Assembly (NCBI GenBank): GCA_017550425.1
Contig: JAFZPG010000043.1
Coordinates: 1-51,249 of the forward strand
DNA length: 51,249 nt
Reading direction: 5' to 3'
Origin: Lachnospiraceae bacterium
GTDB taxonomy: Bacteria > Bacillota > Clostridia > Lachnospirales > Lachnospiraceae
Part shown: positions 17,451-25,581 of the stretch, in pieces
Layout: every line of letters begins with the position of its first letter
Position numbering within the stretch: the first letter of the stretch is position 1
Made by a program: the position numbers and the translations under genes
The notes under the pieces: model-generated
What the model saw: only the letters and a program-made list of their open reading frames with translations
Told to the model about the DNA's origin: nothing
Databases searched by the model: none

Positions 17451-18698
17451 GTCCATACTATCAGGTGACAGGAGAAAGTCAAAAACATTCATGATCAGGA
17501 TACCATCTTCGTTGTAAAAAGGAGCCAAAGTATCTTTCGTTATGATTATCTTCTTGAAGGCATCGCCCGTATTGATCAGGGAACGTTTTTCCGACTGCAT
17601 TTTTTTATCATCCGGAAGGGAGTAAGCCGATTGAACATAGTATCGTTTTTCTCCTCGGTTGCATACAAAATCGATCTCCAGTTGCTTGCGTATCTTTTTC
17701 CCGGTTTGGTCCACCTCATTTAACACGACTACGCCTACATCAACATTGAAGCCGCGTACCTTCAATTCATTGAAAATGATATTTTCCATGGAATGGGTCT
17801 CTTCGATCTGTCGGAAATTCAACCTCGCATTTCGCAACCCCAAATCCGAAAAATAGAATTTCAGTGGAGTATCGATGTATCTTTTTCCCTTAATGTCGTA
17901 TCGGAAAGCACTGTCGATCAGAAAAGAATCTATCAGGCAGTCGAGATATCTTTTAACTGTGATCGGGCTGATCACGATGTTTTTTTTGCTCTTGAATGCC
18001 TCCGAAAGTTTTCTCGGGTTCGTGAGAGAACCAATGTCCGAGGAAAGAAAATTCAAGATTTCTTCCAACTCGGTTTTATTTCGAATGTTATTCCTTCCGA
18101 CAATGTCAGAAATATATGTTTCTTCAAACAAAGACTTAAGGAAAACAGACTTCTGATCCGCTGTTTCAAACGAAAAGATAAGAGGTAATCCTCCATAGAT
18201 CACATAGTCTTTCCAGCCGCTTGATACATCGCCGGAGTAAGCGCTCATGTACTCGGAAAATGAAAGAGGATATACATGCACTTCATCTCCCCTTCCCCTG
18301 AACTCCGTAATAATGTCCTTCGATAGGAACTTTGCGTTGCTTCCGGTTACATAAACATCGACATTTTTTCTGCGAACGAGACTGTTCAAGATCGATTCAA
18401 AGTCATCTAACAACTGAACTTCGTCCAACAAAACGTAATACATACCTTGGTCGGATATTCGGCCTGTACAATATGAGTAAAACTGCTCCGGATCTCGATA
18501 CTTCTTGTTTTCATAAGCATCAAAAGCCATTTCGATAATATGATCCTCAGGGACGTTCTGAGCGGTCAAATGTTCACGAAACAGATTAAACAGAAGGTAC
18601 GATTTTCCGCACCTCCTGATACCGGTGATCACTTTGATCAAGCCATTATTCTTTTTTGATATCAATCGGTCCAAATATATATCTCTTCGAATGATCAT
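17445..18698 (-). CDS. AAA_14/DUF4143 ATP-binding protein (first copy)
   Basis: 417-residue ATPase of the widespread but poorly understood AAA_14 plus DUF4143 family. Walker A GIRRCGKS is at residues 26-33 and Walker B is YVLLDEVQ. The GSNAKFLS segment matches sensor I, and a C-terminal nuclease-like fold shows QLEIDFVCNRG, followed by YVQSAY where an ExK pair is usual. The start is the ATG 7 bases after GGGAGGTG; the frame is open upstream through the promoter palindrome but has no ribosome site there. The gene is visibly AT-richer than its neighbours, pointing to transfer. Function unknown; a regulator, toxin-like or mobile-element role is speculative. A second family member lies at 45.3 kb. 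Confidence 0.88.
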   Translation of the reverse strand: MIIRRDIYLDRLISKKNNGLIKVITGIRRCGKSYLLFNLFREHLTAQNVPEDHIIEMAFDAYENKKYRDPEQFYSYCTGRISDQGMYYVLLDEVQLLDDFESILNSLVRRKNVDVYVTGSNAKFLSKDIITEFRGRGDEVHVYPLSFSEYMSAYSGDVSSGWKDYVIYGGLPLIFSFETADQKSVFLKSLFEETYISDIVGRNNIRNKTELEEILNFLSSDIGSLTNPRKLSEAFKSKKNIVISPITVKRYLDCLIDSFLIDSAFRYDIKGKRYIDTPLKFYFSDLGLRNARLNFRQIEETHSMENIIFNELKVRGFNVDVGVVVLNEVDQTGKKIRKQLEIDFVCNRGEKRYYVQSAYSLPDDKKMQSEKRSLINTGDAFKKIIITKDTLAPFYNEDGILIMNVFDFLLSPDSMDY

Positions 18699-18718
18699 AA
18701 CAACACCTCCCATTTCTA

Positions 18719-18753
18719 CTGTACAAAAATGCGGATTCCGCGTTTTTGTACAG
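18719..18753. repeat. 35-base palindrome at the ATPase transcription start
   Basis: Nearly perfect palindrome with half-site CTGTACAAAAA and centre GCGGATTCCGC; a single T/C difference breaks the symmetry. It lies 3 bases after the -10 hexamer of the minus-strand promoter and 20 bases before the ATG. It could be an operator or a 5'-UTR hairpin. Confidence 0.85.
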
Positions 18754-18756
18754 TTT

Positions 18757-18785
18757 ATTATACTCCATAAGAGTAGGGCTGTCAA
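18757..18785 (-). promoter_or_regulatory. Perfect consensus promoter of the first DUF4143 ATPase gene
   Basis: On the minus strand TTGACA (18780-18785), a 17-base spacer and TATAAT (18757-18762) match the sigma-70/sigma-A consensus at all twelve positions. Such a strong promoter with a palindrome on each side suggests tight repression. Confidence 0.9.
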
Positions 18786-18802
18786 CGGCCTGGTAAATAT
18801 TT

Positions 18803-18827
18803 TTGCGGATTCCGCATTTTTGTACAG
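18803..18827. repeat. Second copy of the ATPase promoter palindrome (imperfect)
   Basis: Repeats the GCGGATTCCGC core (18805-18815) and the right half-site TTTTTGTACAG (18817-18827); the left arm is degenerate. It lies upstream of the -35 box, so the promoter is bracketed by two copies. Confidence 0.8.
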
Positions 18828-18892
18828 CAGGAACAGCGGCGCCGTTGGTGTGCATTTGCCGCTTTTTGATTACGGTGAATGCGCAATTCATC

Positions 18893-18921
18893 TGTACAAA
18901 CCAGGGCAGGTGTGGTAAAAT
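18893..18921 (+). promoter_or_regulatory. Promoter of the LiaF-like gene operon
   Basis: TGTACA (-35, 4 of 6 matches), 17-base spacer, TAAAAT (-10) with an upstream TG. The -35 lies inside CTGTACAAA (18892-18900), identical to the half-site of the ATPase palindromes, so cross-regulation is possible. Confidence 0.6.
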
Positions 18922-19003
18922 CGAACTAGGTTTTGAGGCGGTGAGGCGGAATGCATCGCCGTGGCAATGTTGGCTTGAGACGTTACAGAATGAGGAAACG
19001 CAT

Positions 19004-20128
19004 ATGAAGAAAAAGTGTAAGCGTAAGTGGAAGAAACGCGTGATGCTCGGGGCGATCGCCGCGGGCGGAGCGTATGCGGTCGTAAAGACGAGGAATGCAT
19101 ATCAGGGCATCATGAAGATGGTAGAAGAAAAAGATGACGATGAGCGCAAGATCGTAGAGAGATTTGCCAAATCGTATCACTATATCGGAAGCGCGGAGGA
19201 GTTTACGGGGGCGGCCGTGGGAGCGGTCTGCTGTTCGTTGCATCTGGAGATGCAGAACGCGCGGATCGAAAAGGACTGCGAGATCGAACTGGGCTGTCTG
19301 ATGAGCTCCGTCGTGATCTACGTGCCGGAGAAGGTGCACGTCGTGGTCGATGTGAAGATGAGATCCGGCATTACACGTTGGACCATGGAAAACGGCTTGC
19401 CGCAGGGCGCGGAGGGCCCGACGCTGTATATCCACGGTGTGGCCCGCATGAGTTCGGTTCTGGTGCAGACGCTTCCGCCTTCGAAAGAGTCGGAAGAAAC
19501 TGCGTTGATGGATAAGATCGCGTCGGCGGATAAGACCGCGGAGCCGGATGCGTCTGCAGAGGCGAAGGCATCGGCGGAAGATCTTCCCAGCGGTGGTCCG
19601 ATCACGGACGATGAACCGGCGGAGAATTTTGACGCGGGAAATGATACCGTCCGCGTGATCCACATCACGGATCTGGACGCAGAAGATGAGGAAAATGAAC
19701 CGACGGAACCGGAAAAAATACCGGAGCCGGAACCTTTGGCAGATGGCGTTCGGAAAGCAGTTGACGAGATCTTCGCAGAGGCAGAATCCGCAGAGGCGGA
19801 ATCCGTAAAGGAAGAATCCTTAGAGGCAGAACCGGCGGAGCCGGATCCGACCCCTGAACCCGAAAAGGAAACCGAAACGTATCCGACGATCGAGCCAGCC
19901 GAAGAGCCCGAATCGGGGGAGTCCGAATCGGAAGAACCCGAACAGGAGGAGTCCGAACAGGAAGAGTCGGTCGACGAAGAAACTGCGGATGTCACGATCG
20001 ATGAGGACTTCGACGAGGACGATGATTTCGCGGGGGACGATAAGCGCAAGCGCCTGTCGCAGGATCAGATCGACGCGATCCTGGACCGGCTGGCAGATGA
20101 ATACGAAGAACGCGGCGGAGAGGAATAA
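19004..20128 (+). CDS. LiaF-like membrane-associated protein with a long acidic tail
   Basis: 374 residues. A Lys/Arg-rich start and one short hydrophobic segment (about 13-27) suggest membrane association. Residues about 60-155 resemble the LiaF C-terminal/DUF2154 fold: strands with CCSLHLEMQNARI, a conserved glycine turn and YVPEKVHVVVDV. From about 160 to 345 the sequence is low-complexity and very rich in Glu, Pro, Ser and Ala. The end is KRKR then LSQDQIDAIL (351-360), similar to the short motif in flagellar FliM/FliN proteins. Start chosen at the ATG after TGAGG; the open frame extends upstream without signals. It heads a three-gene operon with a degenerate ABC ATPase and a membrane protein. 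Function unknown. Confidence 0.75.
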   Translation: MKKKCKRKWKKRVMLGAIAAGGAYAVVKTRNAYQGIMKMVEEKDDDERKIVERFAKSYHYIGSAEEFTGAAVGAVCCSLHLEMQNARIEKDCEIELGCLMSSVVIYVPEKVHVVVDVKMRSGITRWTMENGLPQGAEGPTLYIHGVARMSSVLVQTLPPSKESEETALMDKIASADKTAEPDASAEAKASAEDLPSGGPITDDEPAENFDAGNDTVRVIHITDLDAEDEENEPTEPEKIPEPEPLADGVRKAVDEIFAEAESAEAESVKEESLEAEPAEPDPTPEPEKETETYPTIEPAEEPESGESESEEPEQEESEQEESVDEETADVTIDEDFDEDDDFAGDDKRKRLSQDQIDAILDRLADEYEERGGEE

Positions 20129-20134
20129 ACAAAC

Positions 20135-20860
20135 ATGCTGGAGATAATCAATCTGTCGAAAATGATAGAGATCTTTCCCGTCATCAATAACGTGAGCTTC
20201 ACGGTGGACGACGGCGAGATGATCGCGATCTGCGGAGACCCCTTTGGCGGGGATCTGGTCCTGCAGGCCATTCCCGGACTGATCCGCATCAAAAGAGGCA
20301 GTGTTTCGCTGGATGGCGAGGTCATTGCCGGCTATGGAATGAAAAACCGAAGCGAAGAGTTTGTGGGTCATTTTTCCTATATCAGCAAGACAGGAACGCT
20401 TTTGTGGGAGAAAAGTTTCGATTACAATCTCAAACTGAGGGAAAAGTGGTTCGAGAACTTCAATTCGGAAAAAGCGGTCGAAGTTTTGGAAGCATTAGCC
20501 CCGGGATTCAACCGTAAGAAGAAAGCCAACCACATGACGGATGAAGAGCTGGTCCTCGCGGCGTTTGCTTTGGGCATGGGCATGGAGTCCAAATACTATC
20601 TCGTGGATGCAATCTGGTGGTCCATCCCCGATGGCGAGACGAAGGAAAAATGCCTGAAGATGCTGAAAGAGAAGCAGGAGCAGGGCTGTTCGGTCCTGGT
20701 CGTTATGGATGATTTCTTCCTGTTGGGGCCGGGACGCGACTATTTCAAGCGGATCATCTACATGAAGCAGGGAGCCCTGATCGTTGATTCGACGCCGCAG
20801 GTGGATGCCAACAAACCGTTGGAATTCTTGCTGGAAGAATGGAAGAGGGTGGCGAAATGA
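20135..20860 (+). CDS. Degenerate ABC-type ATPase lacking catalytic motifs
   Basis: 241-residue protein with the overall ABC ATPase layout, opening MLEIINLSKM and a beta-sheet start ending in NNVSFTVDDGE. All catalytic motifs are lost. The Walker A position reads GDPFGGDL (34-41) with no Lys-Ser/Thr; the signature is MTDEE instead of LSGGQ; Walker B is YYLVDAIWW without the catalytic Glu; the switch His position is VVMDD. The reading frame is intact with a good GGAGAGGA site, so it is a kept gene rather than a decayed one. It probably has a structural or regulatory role with the membrane protein encoded next, whose start overlaps its stop by 4 bases. Confidence 0.75.
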   Translation: MLEIINLSKMIEIFPVINNVSFTVDDGEMIAICGDPFGGDLVLQAIPGLIRIKRGSVSLDGEVIAGYGMKNRSEEFVGHFSYISKTGTLLWEKSFDYNLKLREKWFENFNSEKAVEVLEALAPGFNRKKKANHMTDEELVLAAFALGMGMESKYYLVDAIWWSIPDGETKEKCLKMLKEKQEQGCSVLVVMDDFFLLGPGRDYFKRIIYMKQGALIVDSTPQVDANKPLEFLLEEWKRVAK

Positions 20861-21615
20861 CAGGTTTTTGGAAGATGTTCCGTTTGGAGATGCGAAGCCT
20901 TTGGCTTCCGATGATCGTTTGGATCGTGGTCATGACGACAGCCTGGTTCCTGGTGCCTACCTACATGATCTGGGCCATCGTTTGCTATGTATTTGCCCTG
21001 GGCGGCGTTGTCATGAAGTGGTGGCAGTGCCGGCGGGACTATATGAATAAGAATTACGCGGTTTTATACAGTCTGCCGATCAATCGTAACCGCTTTTTGG
21101 CGGCGCGGTATCTGGCGGGCGCGGCCTCCGGCTTCATCATCTACGGAGCCGCATTGACCGTAATGAACGTGTTCGATCGATACGACCTGGCGCACCTGAA
21201 CCGAGGTCCGCTGGAAGAACTGGCGGCCTATGATGAGCCGTCCAACTACCTGATGCAGTACTGCACGAACCGCAGCGGCATGATGGGGCTCGATCCGGGG
21301 CTCATCCTCCGGGTATTCCTGGGGCTGGCGTTTTTCTCGCTTTGTGTCGAACTGTTCCATATTTCGAAGGATAAATACCCGATCGTGTTCCTGATCTATG
21401 CGGTATCGAACCTGCTCGTGCGGTTCATGATGATCCGCCTGATCGAGGGCACGCCGGTCATGATGTTCCTGATCCAGCCGCTCCCGTGGGTGGTGACGCT
21501 GCTGTATTACGGCATCAACACGGCGATCGGAGTGCGTGCGCTCAGGCATTTCTACACCGGGCATCAGGGCAGGGCAGAACTGTTCACATTTGACGCCGGA
21601 GCGTCTTCGATCTGA
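20857..21615 (+). CDS. ABC-2-like membrane protein, partner of the degenerate ATPase
   Basis: 252-residue membrane protein with about six hydrophobic segments (about 13-32, 33-50, 81-104, 146-165, 172-192, 200-226). The layout, with a cytoplasmic YSLPINRNRFLAARY loop after the second helix, resembles ABC-2 type permeases. Start taken at the ATG overlapping the previous stop (ATGA); an upstream in-frame ATG at 20839 lies inside the ATPase gene. It probably forms a complex with the pseudo-ATPase and perhaps the LiaF-like protein. Substrate and function unknown. Confidence 0.75.
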   Translation: MTGFWKMFRLEMRSLWLPMIVWIVVMTTAWFLVPTYMIWAIVCYVFALGGVVMKWWQCRRDYMNKNYAVLYSLPINRNRFLAARYLAGAASGFIIYGAALTVMNVFDRYDLAHLNRGPLEELAAYDEPSNYLMQYCTNRSGMMGLDPGLILRVFLGLAFFSLCVELFHISKDKYPIVFLIYAVSNLLVRFMMIRLIEGTPVMMFLIQPLPWVVTLLYYGINTAIGVRALRHFYTGHQGRAELFTFDAGASSI

Positions 21616-21698
21616 CACAGATCGGAGCCCGCGGCAACCTTTTAGAGTAAGAATTTTAAGATCCGGCGGCCGACGCGCGACCGGAGATGGAGTGGCAT

Positions 21699-23114
21699 AT
21701 GGCGGATATGGAAAATGTGCGGTCGCAAGCGACGGAATATAAGATCCCGGCGGCGGTCGCAACGATCATAGAGCGGTTGGAGGCTGCGGGCTATGAAGCT
21801 TACGCAGTCGGCGGCTGCGTGCGCGATATGCTGCTTTCGCGGGAGCCGAACGACTGGGACATCACGACGTCCGCGAAGCCGGAGCAGGTGAAGGAGATCT
21901 TCCGCAGGACGGTGGATACGGGTATCGAGCACGGGACCGTGACGGTCGTGATGGATCATGAGAATTATGAGGTGACGACGTACCGCGTGGACGGTGTCTA
22001 CCTGGACGGTCGGCATCCGAGCGGGGTGATATTTACCGCGAGTTTATCGGAGGACCTGAAACGTCGTGATTTCACGATCAATGCGATGGCTTACCATCCG
22101 GTGAAGGGCCTGATCGATCTGTACAACGGCCGCGGGGATCTTACACAGGGCGTGATCCGCTGTGTGGGCGTGGCAAATGAACGGTTCAGCGAGGATGCGC
22201 TGCGTATCCTGCGGGCGTTTCGCTTTGCGGCGCAGCTGGGCTTTGCGATCGACGCTGAGACCCTCGCGGCGGCAAAAACATTGGCCGAAAACCTGAAACT
22301 CATCAGTAAGGAGCGTATCGCGGCGGAATTGGTGAAACTGCTCACTTCCGACCATCCGGAGGAGTTCCTGCGCATGTACGACGCCGGCGTGGCGAACTAC
22401 ATCCTGCCGGAGTTTACGTCCTGTATGGAGACAGAGCAAAACACGCCGTTTCATTCGTACAATGTGGGCGTCCATACCATGAAGGTGGTGTGCGGTGTCC
22501 ATGCAGATCGCGTGCTCCGGCTGGCGGCGCTGCTGCACGACATTGCGAAGCCGAAGACGAAGACCGTGGATGAAAAGGGGCAGGCGCATTTCTACGGACA
22601 TGCGACGCTCAGCGCGAAGATGGCGGGAGAGATCCTGCGGGATCTGAAGTTTGATAACGAGACCATTCGCCGCGTGACACATCTGATCGAGCATCACGAC
22701 GATTGGGCTTATATCATAAACAGAAATGACGCGACCGGGACTTCGGTCACATCAAAGGCGGTCCGAAAGGAATTGAACCGCTTCGGCAGTGAGGATTTCC
22801 TCCTGCTGCTGGAACTGATGCGGGCGGACGCCAATGCGAAACTGGAAAAACCGAATAGCGATACCCTGCATACGCTTTCGGCGCTGGATGAGGCAGAGCG
22901 CCTCTACGGCGACATCCTCGCAGCCGGCGAATGTTTCTCGCTGAAGGATCTGAAGATCACCGGAAGCGACCTGATCGCCATGGGCTTTAAGCCCGGACCG
23001 AGACTCGGGGAGACATTGAATGCATTGCTGCAGGAAGTCGTGGAAGAACCTGCGCTCAACACGCGGGAAGCGCTGCTTAAGCGAGCGGCTTCAATCGGGG
23101 AAGCGGACGCCTGA
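21699..23114 (+). CDS. cca: CCA tRNA nucleotidyltransferase with HD domain
   Basis: 471-residue enzyme that adds or repairs the 3' CCA end of tRNA. The nucleotidyltransferase head has AVGGCVRDMLL and the metal-binding DWD in EPNDWDITTS; RRDFTINAMAY follows. An HD phosphohydrolase domain carries ALLHDIAKPKTK and the later HATLSAKMAG. The start is chosen at 21699 because GGAG lies 6 bases ahead; in-frame ATGs at 21687 and 21708 are alternatives. It lies downstream of the pseudo-ABC genes with a 70-base gap that shows no signal. Confidence 0.95.
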   Translation: MADMENVRSQATEYKIPAAVATIIERLEAAGYEAYAVGGCVRDMLLSREPNDWDITTSAKPEQVKEIFRRTVDTGIEHGTVTVVMDHENYEVTTYRVDGVYLDGRHPSGVIFTASLSEDLKRRDFTINAMAYHPVKGLIDLYNGRGDLTQGVIRCVGVANERFSEDALRILRAFRFAAQLGFAIDAETLAAAKTLAENLKLISKERIAAELVKLLTSDHPEEFLRMYDAGVANYILPEFTSCMETEQNTPFHSYNVGVHTMKVVCGVHADRVLRLAALLHDIAKPKTKTVDEKGQAHFYGHATLSAKMAGEILRDLKFDNETIRRVTHLIEHHDDWAYIINRNDATGTSVTSKAVRKELNRFGSEDFLLLLELMRADANAKLEKPNSDTLHTLSALDEAERLYGDILAAGECFSLKDLKITGSDLIAMGFKPGPRLGETLNALLQEVVEEPALNTREALLKRAASIGEADA

Positions 23115-23213
23115 GGACGGAAAGAGAGCCATCACCGTAGCACATTTCTTTGTAGCGAGGGGATGAACTGCCACAATATCTTGTAGTTTTTTCAAATAAC
23201 ATATTTACAAATG

Positions 23214-23275
23214 AAATATGCCGTGGTATGCTTTTCCTAAAGGGAAAAAGCATGGCCTCACGGCATATTTTTCTT
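23214..23275 (+). terminator. Long hairpin with U-run before the uracil permease gene
   Basis: Twelve-base outer stem (AAATATGCCGTG at 23214-23225 with 23259-23270) plus an inner stem with ATGCTTTTCC, followed by TTTTTC. It is 100 bases after cca and 36 before the uraA start. It is either the cca terminator or an attenuator in the uraA leader. No PyrR-binding consensus and no convincing promoter were seen in the preceding 100 bases. Confidence 0.75.
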
Positions 23276-23306
23276 GGTTCGAAAACTAAATAATCAGGAG
23301 GTATCT

Positions 23307-24764
23307 ATGAAACTTATCTATCAAGTCGAAGACAAACCGAAGATGAATCAATTGATCGTGTTTGCCCTCCAACAGTTGCTGGCCATCATGACGGCGACCC
23401 TGGTCGTGCCGGTCATTATCAACGGAAATGTTGCGGATGCGATCAAAGCCGGTGACATTTCTTGGGAAATGACGAAGACCATGAGTCCGGCAGCGGCTTT
23501 GTTCGGCGCAGACGTCGGTACTTTGATCTACCTGTTCTTTACGAAACGTAAGAGTCCCGTGTTCCTCGGCTCTTCCTTCGCGTTCCTGGGCTCGATGACA
23601 TCCGCATTTGCAGGCGCATCGACCATGGCGCTCGGATACCTCGGACTGATCCTGGGTGCGGTGATCGCAGGCTTGGTGTACGTGATCATTTCTTTCGTCG
23701 TTAAGTTCCGCGGGACGAAGTGGATCGAGAGACTGATGCCCGCGGTCGTTATCGGACCTACCGTTGCCATCATCGGACTCGCTCTCGCGGGCAATGCGGT
23801 CGGCGACCTTACGACGGCGATCAAGGCCAATGCATTGACCGGAGCGGTTGCGACCGACCCGAAGATTGCGCTTCTGTGTGGTTTGGTCACACTGGCGGTC
23901 GTTATGCTTTCCTCTGCCTACGGCAAGAAGAGCGGCAAATTGATCCCGTTCATCTACGGTATCCTGGCTGGTTATGTCTTCGCACTGATCATCAGCCATA
24001 TCGGCTATATGCTCAAGATCCCGGAGATGTACATCATTTCCGAAAACGCATGGGACGGTTTCCTCGTAAACGGAAGTGTGACGTTTAAGTCGTTCATCTC
24101 TATGCCGGAGTTCTCCTTCCTTAACGCGAACGGTGCGTTTGGCGACTTAAACCCGACATACTTCGCCACGATCCTGGTTGCCTATGCTCCGGTTGCGTTC
24201 GTTGTATTTGCCGAGCATATTGCAGACCACAAGAATATCTCTTCGATCATCGAGAAAGACCTGCTTGAGGATCCCGGCCTCGATAAGACCCTCCTCGGTG
24301 ATGGTGTCGGCTCCATGGTCGGCGCATTCTTCGGCGGCTGCCCGAACACCACCTATGGTGAGTCCATCGGCTGCGTGGCTATCACGAAAAATGCTTCGGT
24401 AGTTACCATCTTCGCGGCTGCTATCGGTGCGATCCTGATCTCTTTCTTTAATCCGTTCATCGTGTTCATCAACTCGATTCCGAGCTGCGTCATGGGTGGC
24501 GTATGTATGGCCTTGTATGGTTTCATCGCCGTTTCCGGCCTGAAGATGATCCAGCAGGTCGACCTGAATAAGAATAAGAACCTGTTTGTAGTATCCGTTA
24601 TCCTGATCTCCGGCGTCGGCGGATTGGAAGTATCCTTCAATACGTCCAACGGTGTGATCACCATCACGAAGGTAGCCTGTGCATTGATCCTCGGTATCCT
24701 TACGAACCTGATTCTGAAGAATGCACCGGACGAGGAAGTATCCGAAACCGAAAAGAAAAAATAA
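23307..24764 (+). CDS. uraA: Uracil permease (NCS2 family)
   Basis: 485-residue nucleobase:cation symporter with about 12-14 membrane helices, importing uracil or a related base. Family hallmarks are the FALQQLLAIMTATLVVP start, the AEHIADHKNIS motif with the substrate-contacting Glu and His, and GGCPNTTYGESIG. Start chosen at the ATG after AGGAGGT; an upstream extension of 11 codons lacks a site. A long hairpin with a U-run sits in the leader, so expression may be set by attenuation. A terminator follows. Xanthine transport is less likely given the UraA-type motif, but cannot be excluded. Confidence 0.93.
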   Translation: MKLIYQVEDKPKMNQLIVFALQQLLAIMTATLVVPVIINGNVADAIKAGDISWEMTKTMSPAAALFGADVGTLIYLFFTKRKSPVFLGSSFAFLGSMTSAFAGASTMALGYLGLILGAVIAGLVYVIISFVVKFRGTKWIERLMPAVVIGPTVAIIGLALAGNAVGDLTTAIKANALTGAVATDPKIALLCGLVTLAVVMLSSAYGKKSGKLIPFIYGILAGYVFALIISHIGYMLKIPEMYIISENAWDGFLVNGSVTFKSFISMPEFSFLNANGAFGDLNPTYFATILVAYAPVAFVVFAEHIADHKNISSIIEKDLLEDPGLDKTLLGDGVGSMVGAFFGGCPNTTYGESIGCVAITKNASVVTIFAAAIGAILISFFNPFIVFINSIPSCVMGGVCMALYGFIAVSGLKMIQQVDLNKNKNLFVVSVILISGVGGLEVSFNTSNGVITITKVACALILGILTNLILKNAPDEEVSETEKKK

Positions 24765-24791
24765 AACGGACTGTCCTTAACAGATAAATAC

Positions 24792-24838
24792 GGATCAACG
24801 AAGCCTTTCGAGGCGACGTTGATCTGTTATTTTTTTAT
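24792..24838. terminator. Terminator after uraA
   Basis: A stem with arms GGATCAACG and CGTTGATC(T) enclosing an inner GCCT/AGGC pair, followed by TTATTTTTTT. The converging gene at 24868 ends close by and may share it. Confidence 0.85.
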
Positions 24839-24867
24839 ATATAGTTCCGGAAAGGCAGGCCCTGCCC

Positions 24868-25350
24868 TTAAAACCGGATCGGGATCACCCACAGGGATAA
24901 TGCTTCCGAAGGATAGACGAGGGGCCGCACGGCCGCCGCGATGTCGAAAACGAAGCGGTTGGTGTCGACGGCCTTTTCACCGCAGTCGATCACCTCGACG
25001 TGGTCGGCGACATAGCGCACAAAACGGCGCGCGGGGTTTGCTTCCGACAGATGCAGGGTCCCCATTCCGTGATCCAGAAACCGTCCCGCCATGTATGCGG
25101 TCATGTGGATCATGAGTTCCAGCGCCAGCGAGTGATCGCTGATCTTAAGCTCCTCGTGAAAGTGGTCCGCGTATTTCTTTTTGATGTAACGTGCCATCTC
25201 GAGGGCGGGCAACATGTGCCCTTTTCGCGTGCCGGTGATGCCGCGGCGCAGGTGCGAAAGAAGCGCGTGGTCTGCGCGCACGTGGACCGCCTGCCGGCAA
25301 TAAAAGATATGGACCTTATCATCGAAGGGTGTGTGTTCAAAAAATCCCAT
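24868..25350 (-). CDS. Hypothetical protein, 160 residues
   Basis: No family recognised. The protein is soluble-looking, rich in His and Arg, with no signal peptide or membrane segment. A central stretch with MARYIKKKYADHFHEELKI looks helical and is followed by several conserved-looking His residues (DHSLALELMIHM), which might bind metal or be incidental. The ATG follows a GGGAG site about 7 bases upstream and a TTGCCA-17-TAAAAT promoter. It stands alone between uraA and a zinc-ribbon protein gene. An intact frame with its own promoter and ribosome site supports a real gene. Confidence 0.7.
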   Translation of the reverse strand: MGFFEHTPFDDKVHIFYCRQAVHVRADHALLSHLRRGITGTRKGHMLPALEMARYIKKKYADHFHEELKISDHSLALELMIHMTAYMAGRFLDHGMGTLHLSEANPARRFVRYVADHVEVIDCGEKAVDTNRFVFDIAAAVRPLVYPSEALSLWVIPIRF

Positions 25351-25399
25351 GTTTCATCTCCCGAAAACACGCCGAAAACGTCGGCGCTGTACTGGGCAT

Positions 25400-25428
25400 A
25401 TTTTACCGCAAACGGGCTGTTTTGGCAA
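25400..25428 (-). promoter_or_regulatory. Promoter of the 160-residue hypothetical gene
   Basis: Minus-strand TTGCCA (25423-25428), 17-base spacer, TAAAAT (25400-25405), about 50 bases before the start codon. Confidence 0.65.
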
Positions 25429-25520
25429 GCGCAGCCCGCCTCTGATGCGGAAAATGCGTCCCAAAATGCCGCTTTCCGGCGAAAAATTAACGAAATTTGC
25501 CCGAACCTTCGAAAAAACTA

Positions 25521-25549
25521 TGGAAATTCGATCGGGTTTATTGTATAAT
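25521..25549 (+). promoter_or_regulatory. Promoter of the first zinc-ribbon protein gene
   Basis: TGGAAA (25521-25526), 17-base spacer, TATAAT (25544-25549), 33 bases before the ATG, with an AGGAGGAAA ribosome site between. Confidence 0.65.
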
Positions 25550-25581
25550 AAAGCAAATATAGCCTGAAGGAGGAAACGAAT

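Noticed and set aside
18803..19003. N-terminal extension of the LiaF-like protein
   Set aside because: The open frame crosses the palindrome and the promoter, and the ATG at 19004 has the ribosome site and the basic membrane-anchor start.
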